Assembly (NCBI GenBank): GCA_022703965.1
Contig: JAKJHH010000014.1
Location: 1 to 37,630, forward strand
DNA length: 37,630 nt
Direction of reading: 5' to 3'
Source of the DNA: Verrucomicrobiota bacterium
GTDB lineage: Bacteria; Verrucomicrobiota; Lentisphaeria; Victivallales; UBA1829
The notes under the pieces are model-generated. The model did no database searches. It was not told the DNA's origin and saw nothing but the letters and a program-made list of their open reading frames with translations. Of the stretch, positions 1 through 9,157 are shown in pieces (position 1 is the stretch's first letter; every line of letters starts with the position of its first letter). The translations under genes and the position numbers were made by a program.

Positions 1-171
1 GGAGCCAAGAAAGCCGCTACCGCTATCGCCAGAAAAATGCTCGTCTACGCTTGGAGCGTTTCCCGTAAAGGACAGCCTTTTCAGTGGCCGGATCGGAAGA
101 GCGCAGTTAATGATAAGACCAAAGGAACGGTCAATAGCTCTCAGGACGAAACGTTCTGTTATTGTATTTGA
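1..171 (+). CDS. C-terminal fragment of probable IS110-type transposase
   Basis: Reading frame 1 is open from the window edge to a TGA at 169-171 and gives 56 residues. It begins G-A-K-K-A-A-T-A-I-A-R-K-M-L-V-Y-A-W. This resembles the end of the IS116/IS110/IS902 transposase domain, where a G-x-K-K-A-x-x-A-x-A-R-K-L-L helix lies near the C-terminus. The rest of the gene lies outside the window, so the assignment rests on one short motif. The last 25 residues are not recognisable and may read into non-element sequence. No inverted repeats were seen after the stop, as expected for IS110 elements. Confidence 0.45.
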   Translation, partial: GAKKAATAIARKMLVYAWSVSRKGQPFQWPDRKSAVNDKTKGTVNSSQDETFCYCI

Positions 172-550
172 GCTGATTTTTGAGTAAATAAAGAGGCCGG
201 AGCCTTCCTTAATAATATTTTTTTCTGCCGGGTGTAGGGCGGAGAATGTCTGCGAGCCACTTCTTGCGACCAATCCCATTGGGACAGAGTTCGCGTTAGT
301 GTGAAGGCAGCTTCTCCGTCTTGCAGCCCGCAATCGGCGGCACTTGTCCGCGAATAGATGAAGACACCGGCAGTATTGTTGTCCGAGGACATCCGGCCAT
401 AACCTATTATAACGGAGTTCTTTCATGTTCTCAAATCCATTTTTAAACGATTCGTAATTTTTATAGTTCAGATATTCCGGAACCCGGAAAAATCCGGAGA
501 AAATCGCTGTCTGGGCTTGAAAGGTACATAGATGAATGGTCTGGTTTTAT
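172..550. other. intergenic stretch, no supported gene
   Basis: This stretch lies between the transposase-like fragment and the convergent LacI-type gene. A 77-codon open frame on the minus strand (159-392) overlaps the end of the transposase fragment. It has no recognisable domain and no clear ribosome binding site, so it is not called. The segment may contain the end of the insertion element. No tRNA or strong terminator was seen. Confidence 0.4.
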
Positions 551-1591
551 TCATAGTGCAACCACCTTTAGTTTTTCCCTGTCCGTACCTGAGAACAGAG
601 TTCCTTTCATATATATAATATTCTCGTTGATTTCACTTCCGCCTGAGAGAGTTTCCAGCAGGATTGAAGCACCCTTTCTGCCAACTTCGGTTTCTGGCAG
701 AAGGTAATAGGTTTTCAGTCCGGATACAGCAGGATTATGCTCCCACTGCGAAGCAAAATGCAGGACTTCCGTCTGAGAAGAAAGATTTTTCGCTGCAGCA
801 GCGTGGAATACGGTTTCGGCAAAATAAAAATTATAGCAGACAAGCGCATCGGGAATCTCATCACCTGCAAAAAACAAAGCGGCATCTGCGGATATATTTG
901 AGATCGGAAAACGTTCCATGAAAATGCGTTTTCCGGATTTCTCCAATTCCATCTTGATTCTTTCATATCTGACTCTGCTGGAAAAGTGAAATTTCTCCTT
1001 GTGCAGGTAATCAGGTCCGAACCATCCGATTTTTTTCTTCCCAGAGCTGATTAGATGTTCGGCCAATTTTCTGGCTCCATCTTCTTCATCGAAGTTAATT
1101 GCATGTACTGTTTCAGGTGCGTCGTCTCTGTTGAGCCAGACTGCTGGAACCCCCATCGAGTCTATCATTTTGTCGAGCTTTTCAGGAATGGAACATCCCG
1201 GAACGCCTATTACCGCATCGACCGAGAGGGAAGAGAAAAAGTTGGAGGAAAGTATTTCTCCTGTTCTTGCATTGATTCTGACAGGTGCGAATACAAGCGA
1301 GTAACCTTCCGTTTCCAGCTCAGCAGCCGCTCCGTTCATGAATGCCATCATCTGAGGATGGGGCAGTTGTGAAGTAGATTCCGCCTGTACTGCTAGCAGT
1401 GCTACCCTTTTGAACTTCTTTGTCTTTATGGATACCGCTGCAGAATTCGACCAGTAACCGTACTTTTCAGCAATCTTTCCTATTTTCTCTTTTGTTTGAT
1501 CCGAGACAAGAGGGCTTCCCTTGAAGTAAAGTGAAACTGTCTTCTGGGTTACTCCTGCCTTTTCAGCTATTCTTTTTTGTGTTATCGGCAT
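551..1591 (-). CDS. LacI-family transcriptional regulator
   Basis: The 346-residue product starts with a LacI-type helix-turn-helix (about residues 3-25, R-I-A-E-K-A-G-V-T-Q-K-T-V-S), then the usual hinge region with K-I-A-E-K-Y-G-Y. A periplasmic-binding-protein-like effector domain fills about residues 60-340 (R-V-A-L-L-A-V start, D-A-V-I-G-V-P-G, W-L-N-R-D-D). The length is normal for the family. It is cytoplasmic and DNA-binding, and the effector is probably a sugar. The HTH reads V-T-Q-K-T-V-S-L-Y-F where most LacI members have V-S-x-x-T-V-S-R-x-L, so operator recognition may be unusual. The gene has its own near-consensus promoter and a perfect palindrome just upstream. No sugar gene is adjacent, so its target cannot be named from the context. 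Confidence 0.9.
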   Translation of the reverse strand: MPITQKRIAEKAGVTQKTVSLYFKGSPLVSDQTKEKIGKIAEKYGYWSNSAAVSIKTKKFKRVALLAVQAESTSQLPHPQMMAFMNGAAAELETEGYSLVFAPVRINARTGEILSSNFFSSLSVDAVIGVPGCSIPEKLDKMIDSMGVPAVWLNRDDAPETVHAINFDEEDGARKLAEHLISSGKKKIGWFGPDYLHKEKFHFSSRVRYERIKMELEKSGKRIFMERFPISNISADAALFFAGDEIPDALVCYNFYFAETVFHAAAAKNLSSQTEVLHFASQWEHNPAVSGLKTYYLLPETEVGRKGASILLETLSGGSEINENIIYMKGTLFSGTDREKLKVVAL

Positions 1592-1624
1592 TGCGATGTT
1601 CCTTGTTCCTCTTCTTGTATATTC

Positions 1625-1653
1625 ATTTTATTACAAAAAATGATATGTGTCAA
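1625..1653 (-). promoter_or_regulatory. sigma-70-type promoter of the LacI gene
   Basis: On the minus strand TTGACA (1653 to 1648) and TAAAAT (1630 to 1625) are separated by exactly 17 bp. The -35 is perfect and the -10 is one base from TATAAT. The predicted start is about 1618, some 27 bp before the ATG. Confidence 0.75.
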
Positions 1654-1656
1654 TAG

Positions 1657-1680
1657 TTTTATGTATACGTATACATAAAA
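1657..1680. promoter_or_regulatory. 24-bp perfect palindrome, candidate LacI-type operator
   Basis: The core is ATGTATACGTATACAT with a central CG, flanked by TTTT on the left and AAAA on the right. All 24 positions are self-complementary. It lies 3 bp upstream of the -35 element of the LacI gene. Central-CG palindromes are typical LacI-family operators, so autoregulation is the simple reading, although an upstream position is less usual for pure repression. Confidence 0.6.
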
Positions 1681-1995
1681 AAGTGAATTTTTCTCAGTTC
1701 GCCGTTTTCTAACCCAGAATCCTGCTTTAATTCGTTTTACATCTGCATTGTACAAGATCATTACGGATATCGGGATTGCAAAGGCCGGGAAATCTTTTCC
1801 AAGGGGGAGTGCTGGGGCTGAAAGAGGCTTGAAAGACAGTGAAATGGAGTTTTAGACTTGGAAGGGTGGAAAAAAGCATAAAAAATCTCAAAAAAAATTT
1901 GCCGAAAAATGAAAATATGCTACTTTAAACAGGTTTATCTCTGTGATAAACTGAACAAAATTGTTACAGAGTGACATTTTTGAAATAAGGATACG
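1681..1995. other. intergenic DNA between the divergent LacI gene and the gltB leader
   Basis: This is AT-rich non-coding sequence. TTGTTA (1961-1966) followed after 17 bp by AATAAG (1984-1989) is a weak (4/6 plus 4/6) promoter candidate for a gltB leader transcript starting near 1996. No gene, tRNA or strong repeat was seen. Confidence 0.35.
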
Positions 1996-2060
1996 GGTAG
2001 CTAAGGGTAGGAACCGTCAAAGGTGCCAGCTTCAAATTCGAGGCGGAGGCCTGTGCTGTA

Positions 2061-2076
2061 TGGCACGGGATCTGCT
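2061..2076 (+). promoter_or_regulatory. sigma-54 (-24/-12) promoter-like element upstream of gltB
   Basis: TGGCACGGGATCTGCT matches the sigma-54 consensus TGGCACRNNNNTTGCW at all but one defined position (C for T), with correct GG-to-GC spacing. The predicted start is near 2087, upstream of the hairpin at 2126-2147. Glutamate synthase is under nitrogen control in many bacteria, which fits. The same bases can pair in a leader RNA stem, so the match could be incidental. Confidence 0.35.
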
Positions 2077-2125
2077 TATCTCCCCGGAACCTGAAAAAGC
2101 CGGATTCTCTGATTGAAATTTTAGG

Positions 2126-2152
2126 ACGTGCGCGTAAAAGCGCACGTTTTTT
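2126..2152 (+). terminator. intrinsic terminator hairpin in the gltB leader
   Basis: ACGTGCGC (2126-2133) and GCGCACGT (2140-2147) form a perfect 8-bp GC-rich stem with a 6-nt loop, followed by a run of T to 2152. It lies 72 bp before the gltB start with no gene between. It therefore either ends an upstream small RNA or acts as an attenuator. Confidence 0.7.
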
Positions 2153-2223
2153 ATCAGTAGATATGAGATTGGAAAAAGAACATAAACTAATATAACAGAA
2201 CAGGGAAACGTAACGGTAACTCT

Positions 2224-5200
2224 ATGGACAAGATCAAAAGGTTTCATCCGGGAAAAGTCGGTCTCTACGACTTCGCAAATGAACATGACGCCTGCGGCGT
2301 GGGCTTTGTAGCCAATATTCACGGCGAAAAAAGCCATAAGATCGTCGAACAAGGTGTTGAAGTTCTTATAAAACTCCAGCATCGCGGTGCTCTCGGAGGC
2401 GACAATGCTACCGGCGACGGTGCGGGTATCCTCATTCAGATTCCTGACGAGTTCTTCCGTCTCGAAAGCAAGAAGCTCAAAATCAATCTTCCTGCTGAAG
2501 GCGAATACGGCGTAGCGATGATCTTCCTTCCGCACGATGAGAAGCTCAAGAAAATCTGCATCGGCGAAATGGAAAATGCCGTCAAATCAAACGGTCTCAG
2601 CCTCCTCGGATGGCGTGATGTTGCCGTCAATCCTTCATGTCTCGGACGCCTTGCCGCCGAAACATGTCCCTGCATCAAGCAGCTTTTTATCGGAACAGGC
2701 ACACAGAAGCTTGATAACGAGGCTCTCGAAAGAAAGCTTTACATCAGCAGAAGATGCGCTGAAAAGGCCGTTGAAGCATATCCTGAAATCGGTGAATCCT
2801 TCTATGTAGTAAGCATGTCCTCACGTACAATTGTTTATAAGGGACTCCTGCTTGCTCCTCAGATTCCGGCCTTCTATCCTGATCTCAGCAGCGAAGCGTT
2901 CAAGAGTGCGCTTGCTGTAGTTCATCAGCGTTACAGCACAAACACCTTCCCGACATGGCATCTTGCCCATCCGTTCCGCTTCCTTGCCCACAACGGCGAA
3001 ATCAATACACTCCGCGGAAACGTCAATCAGATGCGCGCACGCGAAAAGTCATTCAAGTGCGAAAAGTTCGGCGACGACATGCAGAAGGTTCTGCCTGTTA
3101 TTAGAGAAGGACTCAGCGACTCCGCTTCTCTTGACAATGCGTTCGAGTTCTTCTATGAAGCCGGACGCACAATGCCTCACACAGCCATGATGCTCATACC
3201 TCAGGCATGGGGCGAGAAGTACACAATGGGCAAGGATCTGAGAGGATTCTTTGAATATCACGCCGGACTTATGGAGCCTTGGGACGGTCCCGCAGCGGTC
3301 GTCTTCTCGAACGGTAAAGCCATCGGCGCGATTCTTGACAGAAACGGACTGCGTCCTTCACGTTATACCATCACAAAAGACGGCTTCATGGTTCTTGCAT
3401 CCGAAGCAGGCGTACTTGAAATCGATCCTTCAAACGTCAAGCACAAAGGACGTCTCAGCCCGGGTCAGATGATCTATATCGACATCGAAAACAAGCGCGT
3501 GATGTTCGGTTCGACACCGAAATCAAGATGCATATTGCCCGCCAGAAGCCTTATCGCCGCTGGGTTGAAGAGAACAAGATTGTTCTCACAGGCCTCTTTG
3601 ATTCAGTTGTTCCGCCTAAGATCAACAAGGAAACACTCTGGAAGAGACAGACTCTCTTCGGTTACACAAGAGAAGAGCTCAAAATGATTCTCGAGCCTAT
3701 GGTTCTCGACGGCGCCGAGCCGACAGGATCAATGGGTAACGACGCGGCACTTGCGATTCTTTCAGAGAAGCCGCAGCTGCTCTTCGCCTACTTCAAGCAG
3801 CTCTTTGCTCAGGTAACAAATCCGCCGATCGACTCCATCCGTGAAGAGCTTGTAATGAGCCTTACGGTTTTCATCGGCAACAAGCGCAACATTCTTCAGG
3901 AACTTCCTGAAAACGCACACCTTGTCAAGCTGAAATCCCCGATTCTCACAGACGAAGATCTCGAAAGAATCAGAGAAGCCCAGCTCCCGACATTCAAGGC
4001 CAAGACTCTTACATGTCAGTTCCCTGCCGGAAGCGGCGGAGAAGGCCTCAAGAAAGCTATTGACAGACTCAAGGCTGATGCGGAAGACGCGGTTCTCAAC
4101 GGATTCAGCGTCATTGTCCTCAGCGACAGACATGTTGAAGCCAACCATGTTCCGATTCCCTCCCTGCTTGCGGTTGCCTCAGTGCATCATCACCTTGTCC
4201 GCAAGGGAATTCGTACAAGCACAGGATTGCTTGCGGAAACAGGAGAAGCCCGCGAACTCATGCACTTTGCTCTGCTTCTCGGGTATGGCGCTACAGCGAT
4301 CAATCCTTATCTCGCGCTCGAAACAATCGCGGATATGGTCAAGGAAAAACAGCTTGCCAAGGATATCGACGTTGATGGGTATTTCGACACTGCGCAGCTA
4401 TCGCGGAGCTCAGATCTTCGAAGCTGTCGGTCTCGCAAAAGACTTTATCGACGATTACTTCACAGGTACAGCCTCCAGAATCAACGGTATCGGTGTTGCT
4501 GAAGTCGCAAGAGAAGCTGAAATGCGTTATAAGCGCGCTTACGCTCCTGCTCCGGGCGTTCCGCACCTCCTCGATGCAGGCGGACAGTATCACTTCAGAC
4601 TCGGTGAAGAAAAGCATCTCTGGACTCCCGAGACAATTACTAAACTTCAGTTCGCCACACGCAACAACGACATGAAGATGTACAAGGAATATGCCAAGTA
4701 TATCAACGAACAGGCTGAACATCTCTGCACGCTCAGAGGTCTCTTCAAGTTCAAGAAGGCAGCTCAGCCGGTTCCGATTGAAGAAGTCGAACCTGCTTCT
4801 GAAATCATGAAGCACTTCGTGACAGGCGCTATGTCCTTCGGCTCAATCAGCAAGGAAGCTCACGAAACAATCGCTATTGCCATGAACCGTATCGGCGGCA
4901 TGAGCAACAGCGGTGAAGGCGGAGAAGATCCTGAAAGATATATCCGTCTTCCGAACGGCGACAGCAAGTGCAGCGCCGTCAAGCAGATCGCCAGCGGACG
5001 TTTCGGCGTAACATCCGAATATCTCGCAAGCGCACGTGAGCTTCAGATCAAGATCGCTCAGGGAGCCAAGCCCGGTGAAGGCGGACAGCTCCCCGGCCAC
5101 AAGGTTGATAAGTTCGTAGCCAAAGTCAGACACTCGACTCCGGGCGTTACACTTATTTCACCTCCGCCGCACCATGACATCTATTCGATCGAAGACCTTG

Positions 5201-6717
5201 CTCAGCTGATCTATGACCTCAAGTGCTCAAACACTGATGCCAGAATCTCGGTCAAGCTGGTTTCCGAAGTCGGCGTAGGTACAGTTGCCGCGGGTGTGTC
5301 GAAAGGACATGCCGACATGGTTCTCATCAGCGGCCACGACGGCGGTACAGGCGCATCTCCGCTTACCTCCATCAAGCACGCCGGACTTCCGTGGGAACTC
5401 GGTCTTGCCGAAACACAGCAGACGCTTGTTCTCAACTACCTGAGAGACAGAATCAGAGTTCAGGCAGACGGTCAGATGAAGACCGGACGCGACATCGTTA
5501 TCGGTGCCCTTCTCGGAGCTGAAGAATTCGGCTTTGGAACAACAACTCTCGTTGTTCTCGGCTGCGTGATGATGAGAAAATGTCACAGCAATACATGTCC
5601 TGTCGGCGTAGCCACACAGGATCCTGAACTCAGAAAGCGTTTTGCAGGTCAGCCGGAACACCTCATCAACTTCTTCCGCATGATCGCAGAAGAAGCCAGA
5701 GAGATCATGGCAGAACTCGGAATCAGAAAGTTCGACGATCTCGTCGGACGCAGCGACCTGCTCGAAATGAACAAGGCCATCGACTTCTGGAAGGCCAGAA
5801 ACCTCGACTTCTCAGCCGTCTTCAAGCGTCCTGATAACCCGAATCTGCCTGTCAGAAGAACCAAGGCTCAGGATCACGGCATCGACAAGGCATATGACAC
5901 CGTCAATATCCTGCCGAAAGTTCAGGATGCCATCGAAAACAAGAAGAAGGTCACTCTCGAACTTCCGATACACAACGTCGATAGAACTGTCGGTACAATC
6001 ACATCGTACCATGTCGCCAAGAAGTACGGAAACGCCGGTCTGCCTGAAGACACCCTGACAATCAAGTTCAAGGGCAGTGCAGGCCAGAGCTTCGGTGCCT
6101 TCCTCTCGCACGGTATGACATTCGAGCTCGAAGGCGAGTCGAACGACTATCTCGGCAAAGGACTTTCGGGAGGTAAGATCATCGTCCGTCCTCCGGTCAA
6201 TGCCAGCTATAATCCGTCCGAAAACATCATTGTCGGTAACGTGCTTCTCTACGGAGCTACAGACGGCAAGATCTTCATTTACGGACGTGCCGGCGAGCGT
6301 TTCGCTATCCGTAACAGCGGCGTGACAGCGGTTGTCGAAGGTCTCGGAGACCACGGCTGCGAATAGATGACAGGCGGTAACGTTATCGTTCTCGGACCTA
6401 CAGGCGTGAACTTCGCGGCAGGTATGAGCGGCGGTATAGCTTATGTTCTCGACGAAGAATACAACTTCAACGACCGTTGCAATCTCAGCATGGTTGATCT
6501 CGAAGCTGTATCCAGCGAGAAGGATAAGGCGTTCCTCAAAGCTACAATTGAAGAACACGTCAAGCTCACAGGCAGCGAAAAGGGTAAATATGTCCTCGCA
6601 AACTGGGAGGAAATCCTGCCCAAGTTCGTTAAGGTCTTCCCGATCGAGTACAAGAAGGTTCTCGGTCAGATGATGAAGGAAGACGAGGCCATCAAGCGCG
6701 ACGTTCCGAGAGACTAA
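2224..6717 (+). pseudogene. gltB: glutamate synthase large subunit, broken by two frame changes and an amber codon
   Basis: The pieces together cover a full GOGAT large subunit of about 1,500 residues, which normally makes glutamate from 2-oxoglutarate and glutamine amide nitrogen. The N-terminal glutaminase domain has the D-A-C-G-V-G-F nucleophile Cys after a short propeptide. The FMN-binding synthase domain and the 3Fe-4S cysteines ([12 protein letters not shown]) lie in the third quarter, and a GXGXG-type beta-helix ends the protein. The frame shifts at 3504-3513 (GTTCG doubled) and again at about 4374, where roughly 20 family residues before M-G-I-S-T-L are missing. A TAG at 6364-6366 then falls between G-C-E and M-T-G-G, where Tyr is usual. 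Outside these lesions the reading is well conserved, so the decay is recent or the assembly is wrong. The gene is followed by gltD after 31 bp. Confidence 0.9.
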
Positions 6718-6748
6718 CAGAATAATTAAATCGAAAAGGTTATAAAAT

Positions 6749-8179
6749 ATGGGAAATCCAAAAGGCTTCCTTGAAGTAGGGCGCAAAAATCCCGGTTACA
6801 GACCGGCTGAAGAGCGCGTGAAGGATTATAACGAGGTCGAAACTCATCTTTCAGAGGCCGACCTCAAGAAACAGGCATCCCGCTGCATGGACTGCGGTAT
6901 TCCTTTCTGTCATGGCTGCGGCTGTCCTGTAAGCAACGTCATTCCTGAGTGGAACGACCTCGTTTACAAAGGCTTCTGGAAGGAAGCCCTCGACATACTC
7001 CGCTCGACAAACAACTTCCCTGAGTTCACCGGCAGAATCTGCCCGGCTCTCTGCGAAGCTTCATGTACTGTCGGACTCAACGGCGATGCCGTTACTATCC
7101 GTCAGATTGAGCTCGAAATCATCGAAAAAGGCTATAAGGAAGGCTACATCAAACCTGAGCCGCCGGCTGTCAGAACAGGCAAGAGAATTGCCGTCATCGG
7201 TTCAGGACCGGCAGGACTTGCCGCTGCCGATCAGCTCAACAAGAGCGGTCACAGCGTAACAGTCTTCGAAAGAGACCTGAATGTCGGCGGACTTCTTCGC
7301 TACGGCATTCCGGACTTCAAACTTGACAAAAAGGTTGTGCAGAGAAGAGTAGACCTCATGGTCGCTGAAGGCGTAACCTTTGAAACAGGCGTTGACGTCG
7401 GAACAGATCTTTCCGCTAAATATCTGACAAACCGCTTCGATGCAATATGCATCACAACAGGCGCAAAAGCTCCCCGCGACCTCAAGACCGCAGGACGTGA
7501 GCTCGAAGGTGTTCATTTTGCAATGGAATTCCTCTGGCAGCAGAACTGCCGCGTCTGCGGACAGGTTTTCGAAGGCGAAAACATAACAGCCAAGGGCAAG
7601 AAAGTTCTTGTCATCGGCGGCGGTGACACTGGTTCCGACTGCGTCGGTACATCCAACCGTCACGGTGCCAAGGCTGTTACTCAGATCGAAATCATGCCCG
7701 AGCCTCCGGAAACACGTCATCCCGGCACACCCTGGCCTCTCTGGCCCTATCAGAAGAGAACTTCCAGCAGCCATAAGGAAGGATGCACAAGAATGTGGAA
7801 TATAGCCACAAAGAGCATCGAAGGCGAAAACGGCAAGGTCAAGAGAGTCAACGCGATCAAGGTTGAGTGGGAACTCGGCCCGACAGGCGCACCTCTCAAG
7901 ATGAAGGAAATTCCGGGTTCGGAATTCGTCATCGAAGCTGATCTTGTTCTTCTTGCCATGGGCTTCACCGGTCCTGAGCAGGGCGGAATCATCTCCCAGC
8001 TCGGTCTTGAGCTCGATCAGAGAAGCAACGTCAAAGTCAATGCCGACTGGATGACATCCAAGCCCGGCGTTTTCGCAGCAGGCGACGTCGCCTCAGGCGC
8101 TTCTCTTGTTGTCAGAGCAATCGCAGCCGGACGCAAAATGGCTGAGAATGTCGACAAGTACCTTGGAAACAATAAGTAA
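6749..8179 (+). CDS. gltD: glutamate synthase small subunit
   Basis: The 476-residue product is the normal length for the NADPH-dependent beta subunit, which passes electrons from NAD(P)H through FAD and Fe-S clusters to GltB. The N-terminal Cys motifs (C-M-D-C-G-I-P-F-C-H-G-C-G-C-P, then C-P-A-L-C-E-A-S-C) bind the 4Fe-4S clusters. An FAD Rossmann motif (V-I-G-S-G-P-A-G) lies near residue 150 and a nucleotide-binding G-G-G-D-T-G-S-D near residue 290. A-A-G-D-V-A-S-G near the C-terminus closes the FAD site. The frame is intact, although the partner gltB is broken. GltD-like proteins also serve other flavin systems, so it could still function alone or with a second GltB elsewhere. Confidence 0.95.
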   Translation: MGNPKGFLEVGRKNPGYRPAEERVKDYNEVETHLSEADLKKQASRCMDCGIPFCHGCGCPVSNVIPEWNDLVYKGFWKEALDILRSTNNFPEFTGRICPALCEASCTVGLNGDAVTIRQIELEIIEKGYKEGYIKPEPPAVRTGKRIAVIGSGPAGLAAADQLNKSGHSVTVFERDLNVGGLLRYGIPDFKLDKKVVQRRVDLMVAEGVTFETGVDVGTDLSAKYLTNRFDAICITTGAKAPRDLKTAGRELEGVHFAMEFLWQQNCRVCGQVFEGENITAKGKKVLVIGGGDTGSDCVGTSNRHGAKAVTQIEIMPEPPETRHPGTPWPLWPYQKRTSSSHKEGCTRMWNIATKSIEGENGKVKRVNAIKVEWELGPTGAPLKMKEIPGSEFVIEADLVLLAMGFTGPEQGGIISQLGLELDQRSNVKVNADWMTSKPGVFAAGDVASGASLVVRAIAAGRKMAENVDKYLGNNK

Positions 8180-9146
8180 TAAGCTTATATGTTTTGTAAT
8201 TACGGCAGTCATGCTTTTGGGCGTGACTGCCTTTCCTCTTTATTCCTCTGAAAGTGTTGACTACGCGGAGCAGGGCAAATATAAAGTTCTGACCGAAGAT
8301 TCCATTCTCTATGATCTCTCGCGCGATAACCGCGATATCCCCTTCAAAGTCTATTATCCGGAAAACCCGCAGGGAAAATGTCCTCTGGTCATATTTTCCC
8401 ACGGATTGGGCGGCAATAAGAATCTGCACTCCTTCCTAGGTGAATTATGGGCTTCAAACGGCATTATAAGCGTCCATGTCCAGCACAGGGGCAGCGATAC
8501 CGCAATTCTCAAGACTCTGCGTCCCATGCACGCTCTAAAGGAAGCTATGAGCAACCCCGAAATATCCTCGGCCAGACCGAAGGACGTAAGTTTCATGATA
8601 AGCTCCATAAAAAGCGTCTGCAACGGCAAATTCAAGGAGATGGTGGATATGGACAGGATCGGGGTTGCCGGACACTCCTACGGCGCTTATACTGCCATGG
8701 CATGCGCGGGACAGAAGCTCCGTCCCGAGTACAATTTTAAAGATCCGCGTGTGAAAGCTATCATTGAAATGAGCTTTGGTCCTCCGAAGACGCGCGACGG
8801 AGTCAGTATTTATAAGGACGTCACTATTCCGGCGTTGCACATGACCGGAACCGAGGACGAACTTTTTGGGCGCGGTCCCGATGAAAAACGCATTCCCTTT
8901 GATTCTATAAGTGCTCCAGGACAATACCTCATTATCCTGAACGGTGGCGATCACATGGTCTTCGGAGGCAAGGGCAAAGCCGCAAGCGAGGACAATATGA
9001 ATATAATCAAATCCTCCTGCATGGCATTCTGGAAGAAATATCTCTTCTCCGATCCCAATGCCGCCCTTTATCTCGATTCCGATAAGGACGGTCTCGTTAC
9101 TCTCATCCGCAAGACCGGCTCCACTTACGAGCGCAAAAAGCCCTGA
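8148..9146 (+). CDS. secreted alpha/beta hydrolase (dienelactone hydrolase / PAF-acetylhydrolase-like)
   Basis: From an ATG at 8148 the product is 332 residues. It has an N-terminal hydrophobic segment (about residues 13-32, L-I-C-F-V-I-T-A-V-M-L-L-G-V) that looks like a signal peptide. The oxyanion strand reads F-S-H-G-L-G-G (about 83-89). The nucleophile elbow is G-H-S-Y-G (175-179, Ser177), and a late G-G-D-H-M gives the likely catalytic His. The substrate cannot be told from sequence; an ester is likely. The start is uncertain: 8148 overlaps gltD by 32 bp, an ATG at 8211 would cut into the signal peptide, and the frame is open back to 8106. It is probably co-transcribed with gltD but has no evident functional tie to it. 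It converges on the sirtuin gene 11 bp downstream. Confidence 0.75.
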   Translation: MSTSTLETISNKLICFVITAVMLLGVTAFPLYSSESVDYAEQGKYKVLTEDSILYDLSRDNRDIPFKVYYPENPQGKCPLVIFSHGLGGNKNLHSFLGELWASNGIISVHVQHRGSDTAILKTLRPMHALKEAMSNPEISSARPKDVSFMISSIKSVCNGKFKEMVDMDRIGVAGHSYGAYTAMACAGQKLRPEYNFKDPRVKAIIEMSFGPPKTRDGVSIYKDVTIPALHMTGTEDELFGRGPDEKRIPFDSISAPGQYLIILNGGDHMVFGGKGKAASEDNMNIIKSSCMAFWKKYLFSDPNAALYLDSDKDGLVTLIRKTGSTYERKKP

Positions 9147-9157
9147 ATTTCTGCTGT

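Larger units (their letters stand above)
1996..2152 (+). promoter_or_regulatory. structured 5' leader of gltB, possible attenuator
   Basis: This stretch has several complementary segments: GGTGCCAGC (from about 2021) with GCTG-TAT-GGCAC (to 2066), GGGA with TCCCC, and CCGG with CCGG (about 2084-2102). A terminator-like hairpin closes it. It does not match the glutamine (glnA), glycine, SAM, cobalamin or ZTP riboswitch consensus as I know them. The idea of a leader RNA that controls gltB is inference from position and foldability. Confidence 0.35.

Noticed and set aside
94-105. GATCGGAAGAGC, 12 bases identical to part of a common sequencing adapter
   Set aside because: The bases before and after do not continue the adapter and the reading frame runs through, so chance is likely. 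Raw reads would settle it.
159-392. 77-codon minus-strand open frame near the left edge
   Set aside because: It has no recognisable domain or ribosome binding site and overlaps the transposase fragment. A repeated occurrence in relatives would change this.
2021-2066. Possible tRNA- or SRP-like RNA in the gltB leader (TTCAAAT loop, GGTGCC/GGCAC pairing)
   Set aside because: No acceptor stem, anticodon arm or SRP GGAAG/AGCA motif could be placed. Kept only as an unassigned leader.
5227-6786. Long minus-strand open frames opposite gltB and gltD
   Set aside because: They are shadows of a strongly conserved plus-strand coding region and show no domain.
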